NCBI GenBank assembly: GCA_963775275.1
Contig: CAVZII010000005.1
Location: 1,550,001 to 1,614,000, forward strand
From: JANWHQ01 sp963775275
GTDB lineage: Bacteria > Pseudomonadota > Alphaproteobacteria > Caulobacterales > Caulobacteraceae
Length of the DNA: 64,000 nucleotides
Reading direction: 5' to 3'
This document shows, piece by piece, positions 7,072-15,034 of the stretch (within the stretch, counting starts at the first letter, position 1; every line of letters begins with the position of its first letter). The translations under genes were made by a program, and so were the position numbers. Below the pieces are notes generated by a model. The model ran no database searches and had not been told where the DNA came from. It was given only the letters and a program-made list of their open reading frames with translations.

Positions 7072-8517
7072 TCAGCGGCGCGTGCCGCCGCCGCCCTTCG
7101 GCTTGGCGAGGTCCGCTGGCGTCGCGTCCTTGTCCGGGGCGACGCCAGGGTCGGTCTTGCCGGCCTGGGCGACCACCGCCACGGGGGCCGCGGGCTTCTC
7201 GGAGGACAGCAGGGCCTGGATCGAGCCGGCCTTGAGGACGGCCAGGGCGCGGGCCAGCTGGTAGTCGCCCTTCTTGACGTCGAAGCCGGCGGGCGGCGCC
7301 TCGGCCGGGACGTGGGCCCCTTCGCGCGTCAACCCTTCGTCGGCGCTCAGCGCATTGCGGAAGCTGGCCTCGGAGAACTGGTACGCCTTGTTGGCGATCA
7401 GCTCGGCCTGCTCCTTGGTCTCCGCGACCTCCAGGTCGGGCGTGATGCCGGTCTTCTGGATCGAGCGGCCCGAGGGCGTGTAGTAGCGCGCCGTCGTCAG
7501 CTTCAGGGCCCCGTCCGCCCCGCCGTGCAGCGGGATCACGGACTGCACCGAGCCCTTGCCGAAGCTGGTCAGGCCGACGAGCTCGGCCCGATGGCGGTCC
7601 TGCAGGGCGCCGGAGACGATCTCGGCCGCCGAGGCCGTGCCCGAGTTGATCAGCACCACCATCGGCAGGCCGCGCAGCAAGTCGCCGGGATGGGCGTTGT
7701 AGCGCTCGATGTCCTGGGCGTCGCGGCCCCGCTGGGACACCACCTCGCCGCCGCTCAGGAACGCGTCCGACACCGACACCGCCTGGTCGAGCAGGCCGCC
7801 GGGGTTGTTGCGCAGGTCGAGCACCAGCCCCTTCATGTGCGGGTTCTTGGCGAGCAGGCTCTTGATCGCGTCCGAGGTTTCCTGGCCGGTCTTCTCGTCG
7901 AAGGACGAGATCCTGAGGTAGCCGTCGTCGCCTTCCATGTGCGACTTCACCGACTTCACCGAGATGACCTCGCGCACCAGCTTGACGTCGAACGGATCGT
8001 GCTTGTCGCGGGCGATGGACAAGGTGATGGGCTGGCCGACGTCGCCGCGCATCTGCTTGACCGCCTGGTCCAGCGGCAGGCCGAGCACGCTCTGGCCGTC
8101 GATGGCCGTGATCAGGTCGCCGGCCTTGAGGCCGGCGCGGGCCGCCGGGGTGTCGTCCATCGGCGAGATCACCTTGACCACGCCGTCGTCGGACGTGACC
8201 TCCAGGCCCAACCCGCCGTACTCGCCGCGCGTCTGGTCGCGCATGTCCTGGTAGTCGTCGGGATTGAGGTAGCCCGAGTGCGGGTCGAGCGAGGTCAGCA
8301 TGCCGTCCAGCGCCGACTGGATCAGCTTCTTGTTGTCGACGGGGATGACGTACTGGCTGTCGACGGTGGTGAGCACGTCCCCGAACAGCTCGAGCATATG
8401 GTAGGTCTCGGGCTTGGCCGAGGCCGAGGTCGCGTGCGCCGAGGCGTTGATCAGCGCCATGGAGCCGGCGCCCAGTACGAAGGCGCTGGCGCCGATCATC
8501 AGGTACTTACGCATCAT
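7072..8517 (-). CDS. ctpA: Carboxy-terminal processing protease, S41 family
   Basis: Periplasmic serine protease that trims or degrades envelope proteins. The 481-residue protein has a signal peptide or anchor at residues 4-28, a CTP N-terminal segment, a PDZ domain at about 98-170 (GLGLEVTSDDGVVKVISPM), and the S41 catalytic core. The nucleophile is S296 in NSGTASAAEI and the general base K321 in TSFGKGSVQS. The segment LKLTTARYYTPSGRSIQKTG is also typical. envC lies upstream and the deacetylase and rppH downstream, all on the same strand; 239 bases separate it from envC, so it may have its own promoter there. Confidence 0.95.
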   Translation of the reverse strand: MMRKYLMIGASAFVLGAGSMALINASAHATSASAKPETYHMLELFGDVLTTVDSQYVIPVDNKKLIQSALDGMLTSLDPHSGYLNPDDYQDMRDQTRGEYGGLGLEVTSDDGVVKVISPMDDTPAARAGLKAGDLITAIDGQSVLGLPLDQAVKQMRGDVGQPITLSIARDKHDPFDVKLVREVISVKSVKSHMEGDDGYLRISSFDEKTGQETSDAIKSLLAKNPHMKGLVLDLRNNPGGLLDQAVSVSDAFLSGGEVVSQRGRDAQDIERYNAHPGDLLRGLPMVVLINSGTASAAEIVSGALQDRHRAELVGLTSFGKGSVQSVIPLHGGADGALKLTTARYYTPSGRSIQKTGITPDLEVAETKEQAELIANKAYQFSEASFRNALSADEGLTREGAHVPAEAPPAGFDVKKGDYQLARALAVLKAGSIQALLSSEKPAAPVAVVAQAGKTDPGVAPDKDATPADLAKPKGGGGTRR

Positions 8518-8756
8518 TGGCCCGCCCCCTCGGCGAAGACAGCTCTGACAAGATCACCACGGGCTCCAACATGGCGCCACACATCCTTCGGTTCCAGTGG
8601 ATCGGACGTGGCGGGGCTGGGACATTTTGGCCACGCCGCGCCCGAGGCGTCTTGGCCGGTCATTGCGTCGATTCCGAGACGGCGCGTCGCAGACGCGGCG
8701 CACTGCACGAAAAAGACGCGCGCGGCTTGGCCCGGCTCCGTCGCGCCGCAGGCGGC

Positions 8757-9854
8757 TCAACGGCTTGCGGCCGTCGCGAGCCAGGGCCCTGGATCAATCG
8801 GCGCGCCTTCCTTGCGGACCTCCATGTAGAGCTCGGCGGCGCGGGAGCGCTCGCCGGGCATGGCGCCGAGCATCTGGCCCTGCGACACTTGGCGCCCGAC
8901 GCCGACCGCGAGCTTGTCGAGCCCCGCCAGGACCAGCTGGTAGCCGCCGCCTGCGTTCAGGATCAAGACTGCGCCCCAACCCTTAAGCGGGCCTGAATAC
9001 TCTACGATCCCCGCCGCCGGCGCACGCACCGCCGCGCCGGGCGCGGCGCGCCAGGACAGGCCGTTCGCCCCGTCCCCGTCGGGGGCGGCCTGGCCGAAGC
9101 GGCGCACGATCGTCCCCTCTACAGGCGCGAGCATCCGGCGCGGCGGGCCGGCGGGTGCGGCCGGCTGGACGCGGATGCGCGGATCCAGCCCGAGCGACCT
9201 CAGCTGGCCGGCCAGGGCCTGGGCGCGGCGGCTCTGGTCCAGCGAGTCCGCATCCAACTGTCGCTCGAGCGCGGTCTTGTGGCGGATGTCCGCCTCGATG
9301 GCGGCGCGGCCGTCGGCCAGGGCGCTGTCGGAGGCGAAGAGGTCCGCGCTGGCGCTGGCGATGGAGCGCCTCACGCGCTGCAGCGCCTCGGCGCGCGCCC
9401 GGAACACTGCGGCCCTGCGCTCCAGCTCGGGCACGAGGGCGCGCACCAGGATCTGGGCGCGCACTGCGTCGCGGGCCGAGCCCGGGCTGATCAGCAGGGC
9501 GGGCGGCGGGTTGCGGCGGTAGAGCTCGAGCGCGCCGAGCAGCCGGGAGAGCTCGGACTGGTTCTTTCCCATGTCGGCGCTCAGCGCGGCCTCGCGGGCG
9601 TTCAGGGCGTCGAGCCGAGCCTGCTTGGCGTCGCGGCCCTTGGCGCCGGCGGCCTCGACGGCGCGCAACTCCGTCAGCTGGGCGTCGAGCTTGGCGATCT
9701 CGTCCCTGAGCCTCGCCGCCTCGGCCCGGGCATCCTTGCTGGCGTCCGTGCGCGCCTGCAGCTCGCCGCGCAGGGCCTCCGGCGAGGGCGCGCCGGTGGC
9801 GACCGCGGACGAAAGGCCGACGATGGCCGCAACGAGAAGGAGGCGCCGATGCAT
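8757..9854 (-). CDS. envC: Murein hydrolase activator, EnvC-like with degenerate LytM domain
   Basis: 365-residue exported protein: signal peptide (residues 1-21), a long coiled coil of about residues 25-220, rich in Ala, Arg, Asp and Glu, and a C-terminal LytM/M23 fold (PVEGTIVRRFG to ELYMEVRKEGAPIDP). The usual LytM zinc ligands (HxxxD and HxH) are absent, as in Escherichia coli EnvC, which activates amidases instead of cutting peptidoglycan. A Caulobacter protein of this design (LdpF) is linked to AmiC; orthology is inferred. It follows rlmH by six bases, so it is probably cotranscribed with the ribosome-maturation genes upstream. Confidence 0.85.
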   Translation of the reverse strand: MHRRLLLVAAIVGLSSAVATGAPSPEALRGELQARTDASKDARAEAARLRDEIAKLDAQLTELRAVEAAGAKGRDAKQARLDALNAREAALSADMGKNQSELSRLLGALELYRRNPPPALLISPGSARDAVRAQILVRALVPELERRAAVFRARAEALQRVRRSIASASADLFASDSALADGRAAIEADIRHKTALERQLDADSLDQSRRAQALAGQLRSLGLDPRIRVQPAAPAGPPRRMLAPVEGTIVRRFGQAAPDGDGANGLSWRAAPGAAVRAPAAGIVEYSGPLKGWGAVLILNAGGGYQLVLAGLDKLAVGVGRQVSQGQMLGAMPGERSRAAELYMEVRKEGAPIDPGPWLATAASR

Positions 9855-9860
9855 GCGGGG

Positions 9861-10328
9861 TCAGCCGCGATGATAGGGCGTTCCCGCCAGGATCGTCACG
9901 GCCCGATAGAGCTGTTCGGCCAGCATCGCCCGCACGAGGGCGTGGGGCCAGGTCTGCGGTCCGAAGGCGATCGCCTCCTCGGCCCGCGCCAGAAGGGCCG
10001 CGTCCAGGCCATCCGCCCCGCCGATCAGGAAGACCGTGCGGCGCACCGCCCGGTCGCGCAGCGCCGCCAGCCGGGCGGCGAACTCGCGCGAGCCAGGGGC
10101 GCGGCCGCGCTCGTCGCAGGCGATGAGATGGTCTCCAGCCTCCAGCCTGGCGGCCAGGGCTTCGGCCTCGCGGTCCTTGCCGGGAGACCTGGACTCGACC
10201 TCGAGAATCTCAACCGGCGCGATCCCCAGCGATCGGCCGAGCGCGGAGGCGCGCTGCGCCCAGTCGGCGGCGAGCCCGGCCTCGGGCGCGCGCCTCAGCC
10301 GTCCGACCGCGAGAATGGCGATGCGCAC
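9861..10328 (-). CDS. rlmH: 23S rRNA pseudouridine-1915 N3-methyltransferase
   Basis: SPOUT-fold enzyme that methylates pseudouridine 1915 in helix 69 of 23S rRNA. The 155-residue protein carries the knot-forming segments VFLIGGADGLDAALL and TWPHALVRAMLAEQLYRA and ends in AGTPYHRG, all characteristic of RlmH. The start is GTG at 10328, 16 bases after the rsfS stop. Its place after rsfS and nadD is widely conserved. Confidence 0.96.
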   Translation of the reverse strand: MRIAILAVGRLRRAPEAGLAADWAQRASALGRSLGIAPVEILEVESRSPGKDREAEALAARLEAGDHLIACDERGRAPGSREFAARLAALRDRAVRRTVFLIGGADGLDAALLARAEEAIAFGPQTWPHALVRAMLAEQLYRAVTILAGTPYHRG

Positions 10329-10344
10329 GGCGGAGCCGTCCAGG

Positions 10345-10806
10345 TCAGTGGGCGACGGCCCGCTTGGGCGGCTCGACCGACCAGATCTTCTCGATGTTGT
10401 AGAAGGCGCGGACCTCGGGGCGGAACAGGTGGACGATCACGTCCCCGGCGTCGATCAGCACCCAGTCGCAGGCGGGCGCGCCTTCCACGCGGGCGCGGCC
10501 GAAGCCCTGCTCCTTCAGGGCGCGCAGCAGCCGGTCGGCGAGCGCCGAGACATGCCGGTGCGAGCGGCCAGAGGCGACGATCAAGCCGTCGGCGACCGAG
10601 CTCTTGTCCTTGAGGTCGATGAAGACGACGTCCTGGGCCTTGTCTTCGTCCAGGCGTTTCAGAATGAGGTCTTCCAGAGCGCCGATGCGTCTCTGGTCGT
10701 CCGGGGAGGGCTCGGCCGGGGCCGGGTCCTCTTGCGCGCGCGGCGCAGGCTCGCGATTCAGCGGTTTGCTCCTTTGTCCCCGTCTCGCTGGCGGCGACTC
10801 TACCAT
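10345..10806 (-). CDS. rsfS: Ribosomal silencing factor RsfS
   Basis: Binds ribosomal protein L14 and blocks joining of the subunits when nutrients are low. The core from about residue 40 (LEDLILKRLDEDKAQDVVFI, VADGLIVASGRSHRHVSALA, DWVLIDAGDVIVHLFRPEVR, FYNIEKIW) is typical of the family. ATG at 10806 gives 153 residues with a charged, Pro-rich N-terminal extension. Longer starts are possible but would overlap the nadD 3' end at 10829. It sits between nadD and rlmH on the same strand. Confidence 0.93.
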   Translation of the reverse strand: MVESPPARRGQRSKPLNREPAPRAQEDPAPAEPSPDDQRRIGALEDLILKRLDEDKAQDVVFIDLKDKSSVADGLIVASGRSHRHVSALADRLLRALKEQGFGRARVEGAPACDWVLIDAGDVIVHLFRPEVRAFYNIEKIWSVEPPKRAVAH

Positions 10807-10828
10807 GTCGGGGCGCGATGGCGAGGGG

Positions 10829-11419
10829 TCAATGGCCCTGCGCGCGACGGGCGGGCCGCCCCGCCCCAAGCGCGCGCAGCTCGGTGGAGGAGGCGAAGCT
10901 CCAGGGCGCCCTCAGGAACGTCCAGGCCGGCGCCTGCGCGTCGGCGAGGCGCTGGGCGCGGCCCGAGGGCAGGCGGGCGTGGGCGAAACGGCGTGCGGCC
11001 GGGGCGAAGCGGCTGCGGATCGCAGATCCCGGCCGGGTGACCACGCAGACCGGGACCTCGCGCATCAGCTCGGTCCAGCCGCGCCAGCGGTGGAAGCCGT
11101 GCAGGCTGTCCGCGCCCATGATCCAGACAAAGCGCACGCGCGGAAAGCGCGCCTTCAGCGCGCGCACCACATCGATGGTGTAGCGGACGCCCAGCCGGCT
11201 CTCGGCGTCCGAGACGATCATCTTCGGCGGCCGCGCCAGGCGGGCCGCCGAGGCCATGCGGCGCTCCAGCCCCGCCGGCGCGCGGGGCTTCAGGGGATTG
11301 CCCGGCGAGACCAGCCAGATGATCCGATCCAGGCCCAGGCGCTTCAGCGTCGTCCGGGCGACGTGCAGGTGCCCTTCGTGCGCGGGATCGAACGAGCCGC
11401 CGAACAGGCCCACGCGCAT
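10829..11419 (-). CDS. nadD: Nicotinate-nucleotide adenylyltransferase
   Basis: Transfers AMP from ATP to nicotinate mononucleotide in NAD synthesis. MRVGLFGGSFDPAHEGHLHV contains the nucleotidyltransferase GGSFDPxHxGH signature, and RYTIDVVRAL and WIMGADSLHGFHRW are the expected later motifs. ATG at 11419 gives 196 residues of normal length. It is 89 bases downstream of the proA-like gene and 22 upstream of rsfS, in the common nadD-rsfS-rlmH order. Confidence 0.94.
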   Translation of the reverse strand: MRVGLFGGSFDPAHEGHLHVARTTLKRLGLDRIIWLVSPGNPLKPRAPAGLERRMASAARLARPPKMIVSDAESRLGVRYTIDVVRALKARFPRVRFVWIMGADSLHGFHRWRGWTELMREVPVCVVTRPGSAIRSRFAPAARRFAHARLPSGRAQRLADAQAPAWTFLRAPWSFASSTELRALGAGRPARRAQGH

Positions 11420-11508
11420 GCCCGGCTCCAGATGCAGCCCCAGGCCGATGGTCCCGTGGACGACGCCCCCCGGGACGCGCCTGGCCGGTCCGGCGAACCA
11501 CACGCGAG

Positions 11509-13074
11509 TCAGCCGGCCGCCGGCTCGGCGGCCGGGCCGCGCGCGCCGCTGCGGAAGGGCGCCTCGCCCTGGCGGTCGAGGTCGGGGTCGCTCTGTCGCA
11601 CGCGGGCGCGCACGGTGAAGACGCCGTCGCCCGACAGCACCGCGCCGCGGGCGAACAGCCGTCCGTGCTCCCAGTTCGACAGGCCGAGCTCGGGCCGGCC
11701 CAGCGCATACTGCCCGTCCACCCACCGCGTGAACCCGTCGCCGACGAAGGGCGCCTCGATCGCCGCATAGAACCGGGCCCGGGCCTTCGCGTCCTCGGCG
11801 ATCAGGCTCGCCGCCAGGCGGGGGCTGAAGCGGTTGAAGAGGCCTGTCGCCTCGTCCAGGGACTCGACCAGCACCAGGCTGGCTTCGGGCGTCTCCTCCC
11901 ATTCCCACTCGCGGCCGAGCTCCTCCAGGCCAAGGCCGCTGGCCAGCGGCTCATCGACGTCGCCCTCTGCGCGGCGCACGCGGGTGCGGGCGCGCCGCCA
12001 GGCCTCGGGCAGGGCGGCGAGATCGCGCTCGACCACGTGCAGGCGGCATCCATGGCCACGGCGCTCGCCCGCGGCCCAGAGCGCGTCGAGGAAGCGGGGG
12101 ACGAGCTCGCCCGCCTGCTCGCGGGGGATGCAGCAGACGTTCAAGGTGTTGCAGACCTTGCGGTCCAGCGAATGGAACACCGCCGTGGCGAAGCGGTCCG
12201 GATCGGCCGAGGCGTCGGCGATCATCCAGGCCCCGCCGGTCCCGTGAAGGCTGACCGGCGTCCCGGCCTGGCGGGCCACGGCGCCCAGCTGCGCCACCGC
12301 CCGGCCCGAGCCCCTCGCCACCGCCAGCGCCAGGCGCCGGTCGGCGAACATGGCCCAGCCCGCCGCCCGCTCGGGGCTGTCCAGCAGGGCGGCCGCGCCG
12401 GCGGGAAGCCCGGCCTCGGCGAGCGCGGGCTCGAGCGCATGGCGCACGATGGCGCGGGCCGTGCCGAGCGCGTCCGAGCCGATGCGGAAGACCACGGTGT
12501 TGCCGCCCCTCAGCACGCCGGCGGCGTCGGCGAAGACGTTGGGCCGGCCTTCGAAGACGAAGCCGACGACGCCGAGGGACGCCGAGAGCTGCTCGACGCT
12601 CCAGCCCGGGTGCTCGATCCGTTCGAGGAGCCGTCCGCGCTGGCTGGGCGCATCGCGCCAGCCGCGAAGGCCGGCGATCATGTCCCGGCGCATGGCGGGA
12701 CGCGCCTCCAGCCGTGTGACCGAGCGGCCTCGGGCGCGGGCGCCGGCCACGTCGCTGTCATTGGCCTCGGCGATGGGGGCCCAGCTCGCCTCGTCCTCCA
12801 GCCGCTGGGCGAAGGCCTCGAAGAAGGCCGTGATCGCCGCGTCCGGAACCTGGGCCAGCCCGGCGAACGCGGCGTGAGCCTGGCCAACGGCGGCGGACGC
12901 CGCTTCGCGGACCTCGGCGGGGATGTGCAGGAGGTCGCCTGTCTCCTGGACCACCAGGAGCTGATCGCCGGCCGCGAAGCGCGCCGCCAGCTCGGGCGGG
13001 ACGCGCGCGACGCGGTCGCCCCCGAAGGGGATGGCCATGCCGGGCTCCAGGCGGGTGAGGCGTTCGGCGCTCAT
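11509..13074 (-). CDS. ProA-like glutamate-5-semialdehyde dehydrogenase, long divergent form
   Basis: Aldehyde-dehydrogenase-fold protein related to gamma-glutamyl phosphate reductase, the second step of proline synthesis. VGFVFEGRPNVFADAAGVLR, GGNTVVFRIGSDALG and the catalytic cysteine region DRKVCNTLNVCCI support this. At 521 residues it is about 100 longer than usual ProA, with about 75 extra N-terminal residues (QLLVVQETGDLLHIPAEV), and its C-terminus (YALGRPELGLSNWEHGRLFA) lacks the usual [20 protein letters not shown]. From memory it resembles ProA-like proteins of some actinobacteria. Position beside proB, nadD and rsfS matches proA in relatives, so it probably fills that role. Whether another proA exists cannot be seen here. 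Confidence 0.75.
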   Translation of the reverse strand: MSAERLTRLEPGMAIPFGGDRVARVPPELAARFAAGDQLLVVQETGDLLHIPAEVREAASAAVGQAHAAFAGLAQVPDAAITAFFEAFAQRLEDEASWAPIAEANDSDVAGARARGRSVTRLEARPAMRRDMIAGLRGWRDAPSQRGRLLERIEHPGWSVEQLSASLGVVGFVFEGRPNVFADAAGVLRGGNTVVFRIGSDALGTARAIVRHALEPALAEAGLPAGAAALLDSPERAAGWAMFADRRLALAVARGSGRAVAQLGAVARQAGTPVSLHGTGGAWMIADASADPDRFATAVFHSLDRKVCNTLNVCCIPREQAGELVPRFLDALWAAGERRGHGCRLHVVERDLAALPEAWRRARTRVRRAEGDVDEPLASGLGLEELGREWEWEETPEASLVLVESLDEATGLFNRFSPRLAASLIAEDAKARARFYAAIEAPFVGDGFTRWVDGQYALGRPELGLSNWEHGRLFARGAVLSGDGVFTVRARVRQSDPDLDRQGEAPFRSGARGPAAEPAAG

Positions 13075-13101
13075 GGCCGGGTCTATGGCACATCCCCGGC
13101 G

Positions 13102-13269
13102 CTAGTGTCCCAATTCCGAAGTTCGTCACCGCAAGCGGGGCGCGCGAACGAGTTTCGGAATCGACAAGGACACTAGCCAACCTATTGAAATCTAGTGTGG
13201 TTTGCGAACTTGAAGTTCGCTGTCGAGCTCGCCCCAACTGTCAGGCGAACTTCAAATTCACCACACTAG
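13102..13269 (-). repeat. Paired-hairpin CTAG element, copy 2 (B-linker-A, diverged)
   Basis: Hairpin B-type runs 13102-13176 (CTAGTGTCC ... GGACACTAG, arm ATTCCGAAGTTCG) and hairpin A-type 13192-13269 (CTAGTGTGGT ... ACCACACTAG, arm TTGAAGTTCGC), with linker CCAACCTATTGAAAT between. The order is reversed relative to copy 1, so the unit lies on the other strand. The sequence has drifted from copies 1, 3 and 4, but the architecture, the CTAG ends and the extra bulge in the linker-side arms (TTGT and TTGC) are all kept. The final CTAG is shared with the next pair. Confidence 0.85.
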
Positions 13270-13387
13270 TGCATCGTAGCAGACGGATGATTCATCATCC
13301 GTCTGTGGTTCGATGCACTAAATCAAAGACTTGTGCTGCGAGGCTCAAACAAATGGTGGACCATTCGTTTGAGCCTCGCAGCACTAG
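13266..13387. repeat. Second paired-hairpin unit (C-linker-D), unrelated stem sequence, same design
   Basis: Hairpin C (13266-13320) starts CTAGTGCATCG, ends CGATGCACTA and has arm AGACGGATGAT. The linker AATCAAAGACTT (13321-13332) matches the linker of the A/B units. Hairpin D (13333-13387) has arms GTGCTGCGAGGCTCAAAC and complement with one mismatch over 25 pairs and ends GCACTAG. The stems share nothing with A or B beyond the CTAGTG feet. The linker and pairing are conserved, so this is a sibling family using the same layout. Confidence 0.8.
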
Positions 13388-13420
13388 CGGGAGTTTTGGC
13401 CCGCTGGCGGCCTAGCGGGC

Positions 13421-13615
13421 TCAGGCGGCGAGGGGGAGCGGCGGCCCGGACGGCCGCCTGGTACAGGACCGCTCGGAGTCGTCGGCATGGCGCCAGACGC
13501 GCACGAGCCGGCCGGTCCTGGGGTCGCGGACCCACTGGGACCTCAGCTTGATCCTGGGCGGACGAGGAGCCCGGACGATGACGTCGCGGGATCTCTTGAA
13601 GAAGGGGAAGTTCAT
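13421..13615 (-). CDS. Small basic protein of unknown function
   Basis: 64 residues beginning MNFPFFKRSRDVIVRAP. ATG at 13615 is chosen because AGGAG lies six bases upstream; a longer open frame (to 13792) begins upstream of the likely promoter and is less credible. The core QWVRDPRTGRLVRVW resembles short proteins seen in other alphaproteobacteria with a W-x-R-D-x-x-T-G-R-L-x-x-x-W pattern; I know of no function. It lies alone between proB and the hairpin elements. Confidence 0.6.
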   Translation of the reverse strand: MNFPFFKRSRDVIVRAPRPPRIKLRSQWVRDPRTGRLVRVWRHADDSERSCTRRPSGPPLPLAA

Positions 13616-13760
13616 GTCGGGCTCCTGACCGGCGTCGGTTCCCGCAGAAGCCGGCGGGGCCGGGCTGTCAGGGGAAGGACGCCGCTGTTCGTGGCGAGGA
13701 TGGGCTCCGGCTAGGCATGAGGACTTTCGTTTCAAGCATCTGCGATTCGCCGACTTTTCC

Positions 13761-13789
13761 GAGATTGGATCGAAAAATCCCTTTGTCAA
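13761..13789 (-). promoter_or_regulatory. Candidate housekeeping promoter for the 64-residue gene
   Basis: In an AT-rich stretch, the minus strand carries a perfect -35 TTGACA (plus positions 13784-13789), a 17-base spacer and a weak -10 (AATCTC, 13761-13766). It lies about 150 bases before the 13615 start and is the only clear AT-rich island in this region. The -10 match is poor, so the exact start point is uncertain. Confidence 0.35.
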
Positions 13790-13885
13790 CAATGGTTTGA
13801 GAAAATTTCTAACACCGTATACGGACTATCTTTCGAAAGACCGCCAAATAGCGCGCGCGCGCGCCTCGTGACCGATCCGGCGGCC

Positions 13886-15034
13886 TCAGCGCCCGATCAG
13901 GGCCAGATCGTCGGCGTGGATCAGGGTGGGGCCGGCGGTGTAGCCGAGGGCGGCCTCGATGGCGTCCGAGCGCAGCCCCATGATCTTCTCGGCTTCGGCG
14001 GCGTCGTAGCGGGAAAGGCCGCGCGCGATCTCGCGGCCGTCCGGGCCCAGCACCAGCACCGCATCGCCCCGGCCGAACTGGCCGCGCACGCGCCTGACGC
14101 CGGCGGGCAGCAGGCTCTTGCCCTTGAGCAGGGCCGTCGCCGCCCCGGCGTCCACCTCGAGCGCGCCCTGGGGCGCCAGCGAGCCGGCGATCCAGGCCTT
14201 GTAGGCGGCCGCCGGCGTGGCCTGGGGCTCGATCAGGGTGGCGGGCGCACCGTCCTCGATGGCCTCGATCGGCGCGGGCCGTCGGCCGAGCGTGATGAGC
14301 GTGCCGCAACCGGCGTGCTGGGCGATCCGGGCGGCCATCAGCTTGGTGGTCATGCCGCCCGACCCCGTGCCGGCTTCGGTGTTGGCGCCGCCGGCCATGG
14401 CCTCGATCTCGGGCGTGATCGCGCCCACCCGGTCAAGTCGCCGGGCGTCGGGATTGCGCCTCGGATCGTCCGTATAAAGACCATCAACGTCGGACAGCAG
14501 GATCAGCAGGTCCGCCGCGATCATCTGGGCGACGCGGGCGGCCAGGCGGTCGTTGTCGCCGTAGCGGATCTCCTCGGTGACGACCGTGTCGTTCTCGTTG
14601 ATCACCGGCACGACCCCAAGCGACAGCAGGGTCTCGACGGTGGCCTTGGCGTTCAGCCAGCGCCGGCGCACCTCGGTGTCGTCGCGGGTGAGCAGCACCT
14701 GGGCGCAGACCAGGCCGTAGGGCTCGAAGGCCTCCTCCCAGGCCCGCATGAGCAGGCTCTGGCCGGCGGCGGCCGCCGCCTGCTTCTCGCCGAGGCTCAA
14801 GGTGCGCCGCGTCAGGCCGAGGCGCCGCCGCCCCAGCGCCACCGCGCCCGAGGAGACGACCAGCGCCTGCTGTCCGCGCCCCCGCACCCGCGCGATGTCA
14901 GAGGCGAAGGCGTTCAGCCAGGCCTCGTCAGCCCGGCCCGTCTCCGCATCGATCAGGATCGAGGAGCCCACCTTGACGACGAGCCGCCGCGCGGAGGCCA
15001 CGGGATTGGGCTTCGCAACGTTCAAGGCCGCCAT
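13886..15034 (-). CDS. proB: Glutamate 5-kinase
   Basis: Phosphorylates glutamate to glutamyl-5-phosphate, the first and feedback-controlled step of proline synthesis. The 382-residue protein has the amino-acid-kinase start RRLVVKVGSSILID, the LVVSSGAVALG motif, PVINENDTVVTEEIRYGDND and GGMTTKLMAARIA, followed by a C-terminal PUA domain from about residue 280 (ALEVDAGAATALLKGKSLLP). ATG at 15034 overlaps the obgE 3' end by 13 bases. The proA-like gene is separated from it by the small gene and hairpin elements. Confidence 0.96.
   Translation of the reverse strand: MAALNVAKPNPVASARRLVVKVGSSILIDAETGRADEAWLNAFASDIARVRGRGQQALVVSSGAVALGRRRLGLTRRTLSLGEKQAAAAAGQSLLMRAWEEAFEPYGLVCAQVLLTRDDTEVRRRWLNAKATVETLLSLGVVPVINENDTVVTEEIRYGDNDRLAARVAQMIAADLLILLSDVDGLYTDDPRRNPDARRLDRVGAITPEIEAMAGGANTEAGTGSGGMTTKLMAARIAQHAGCGTLITLGRRPAPIEAIEDGAPATLIEPQATPAAAYKAWIAGSLAPQGALEVDAGAATALLKGKSLLPAGVRRVRGQFGRGDAVLVLGPDGREIARGLSRYDAAEAEKIMGLRSDAIEAALGYTAGPTLIHADDLALIGR

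Noticed and set aside
8518..8756. Small open frames between ctpA and envC
   Set aside because: No ribosome-binding sequence or protein-like composition; more likely the ctpA leader.
13421..13792. 123-codon version of the small protein gene next to proB
   Set aside because: Its extra N-terminus spans the AT-rich promoter-like stretch, whereas ATG 13615 has a good ribosome-binding sequence and starts conserved-looking sequence.
13784..13870. Alternating GC run (about 13850-13863) near proB as Z-DNA or a regulatory signal
   Set aside because: It is short and such runs are common in this composition; nothing else supports it.
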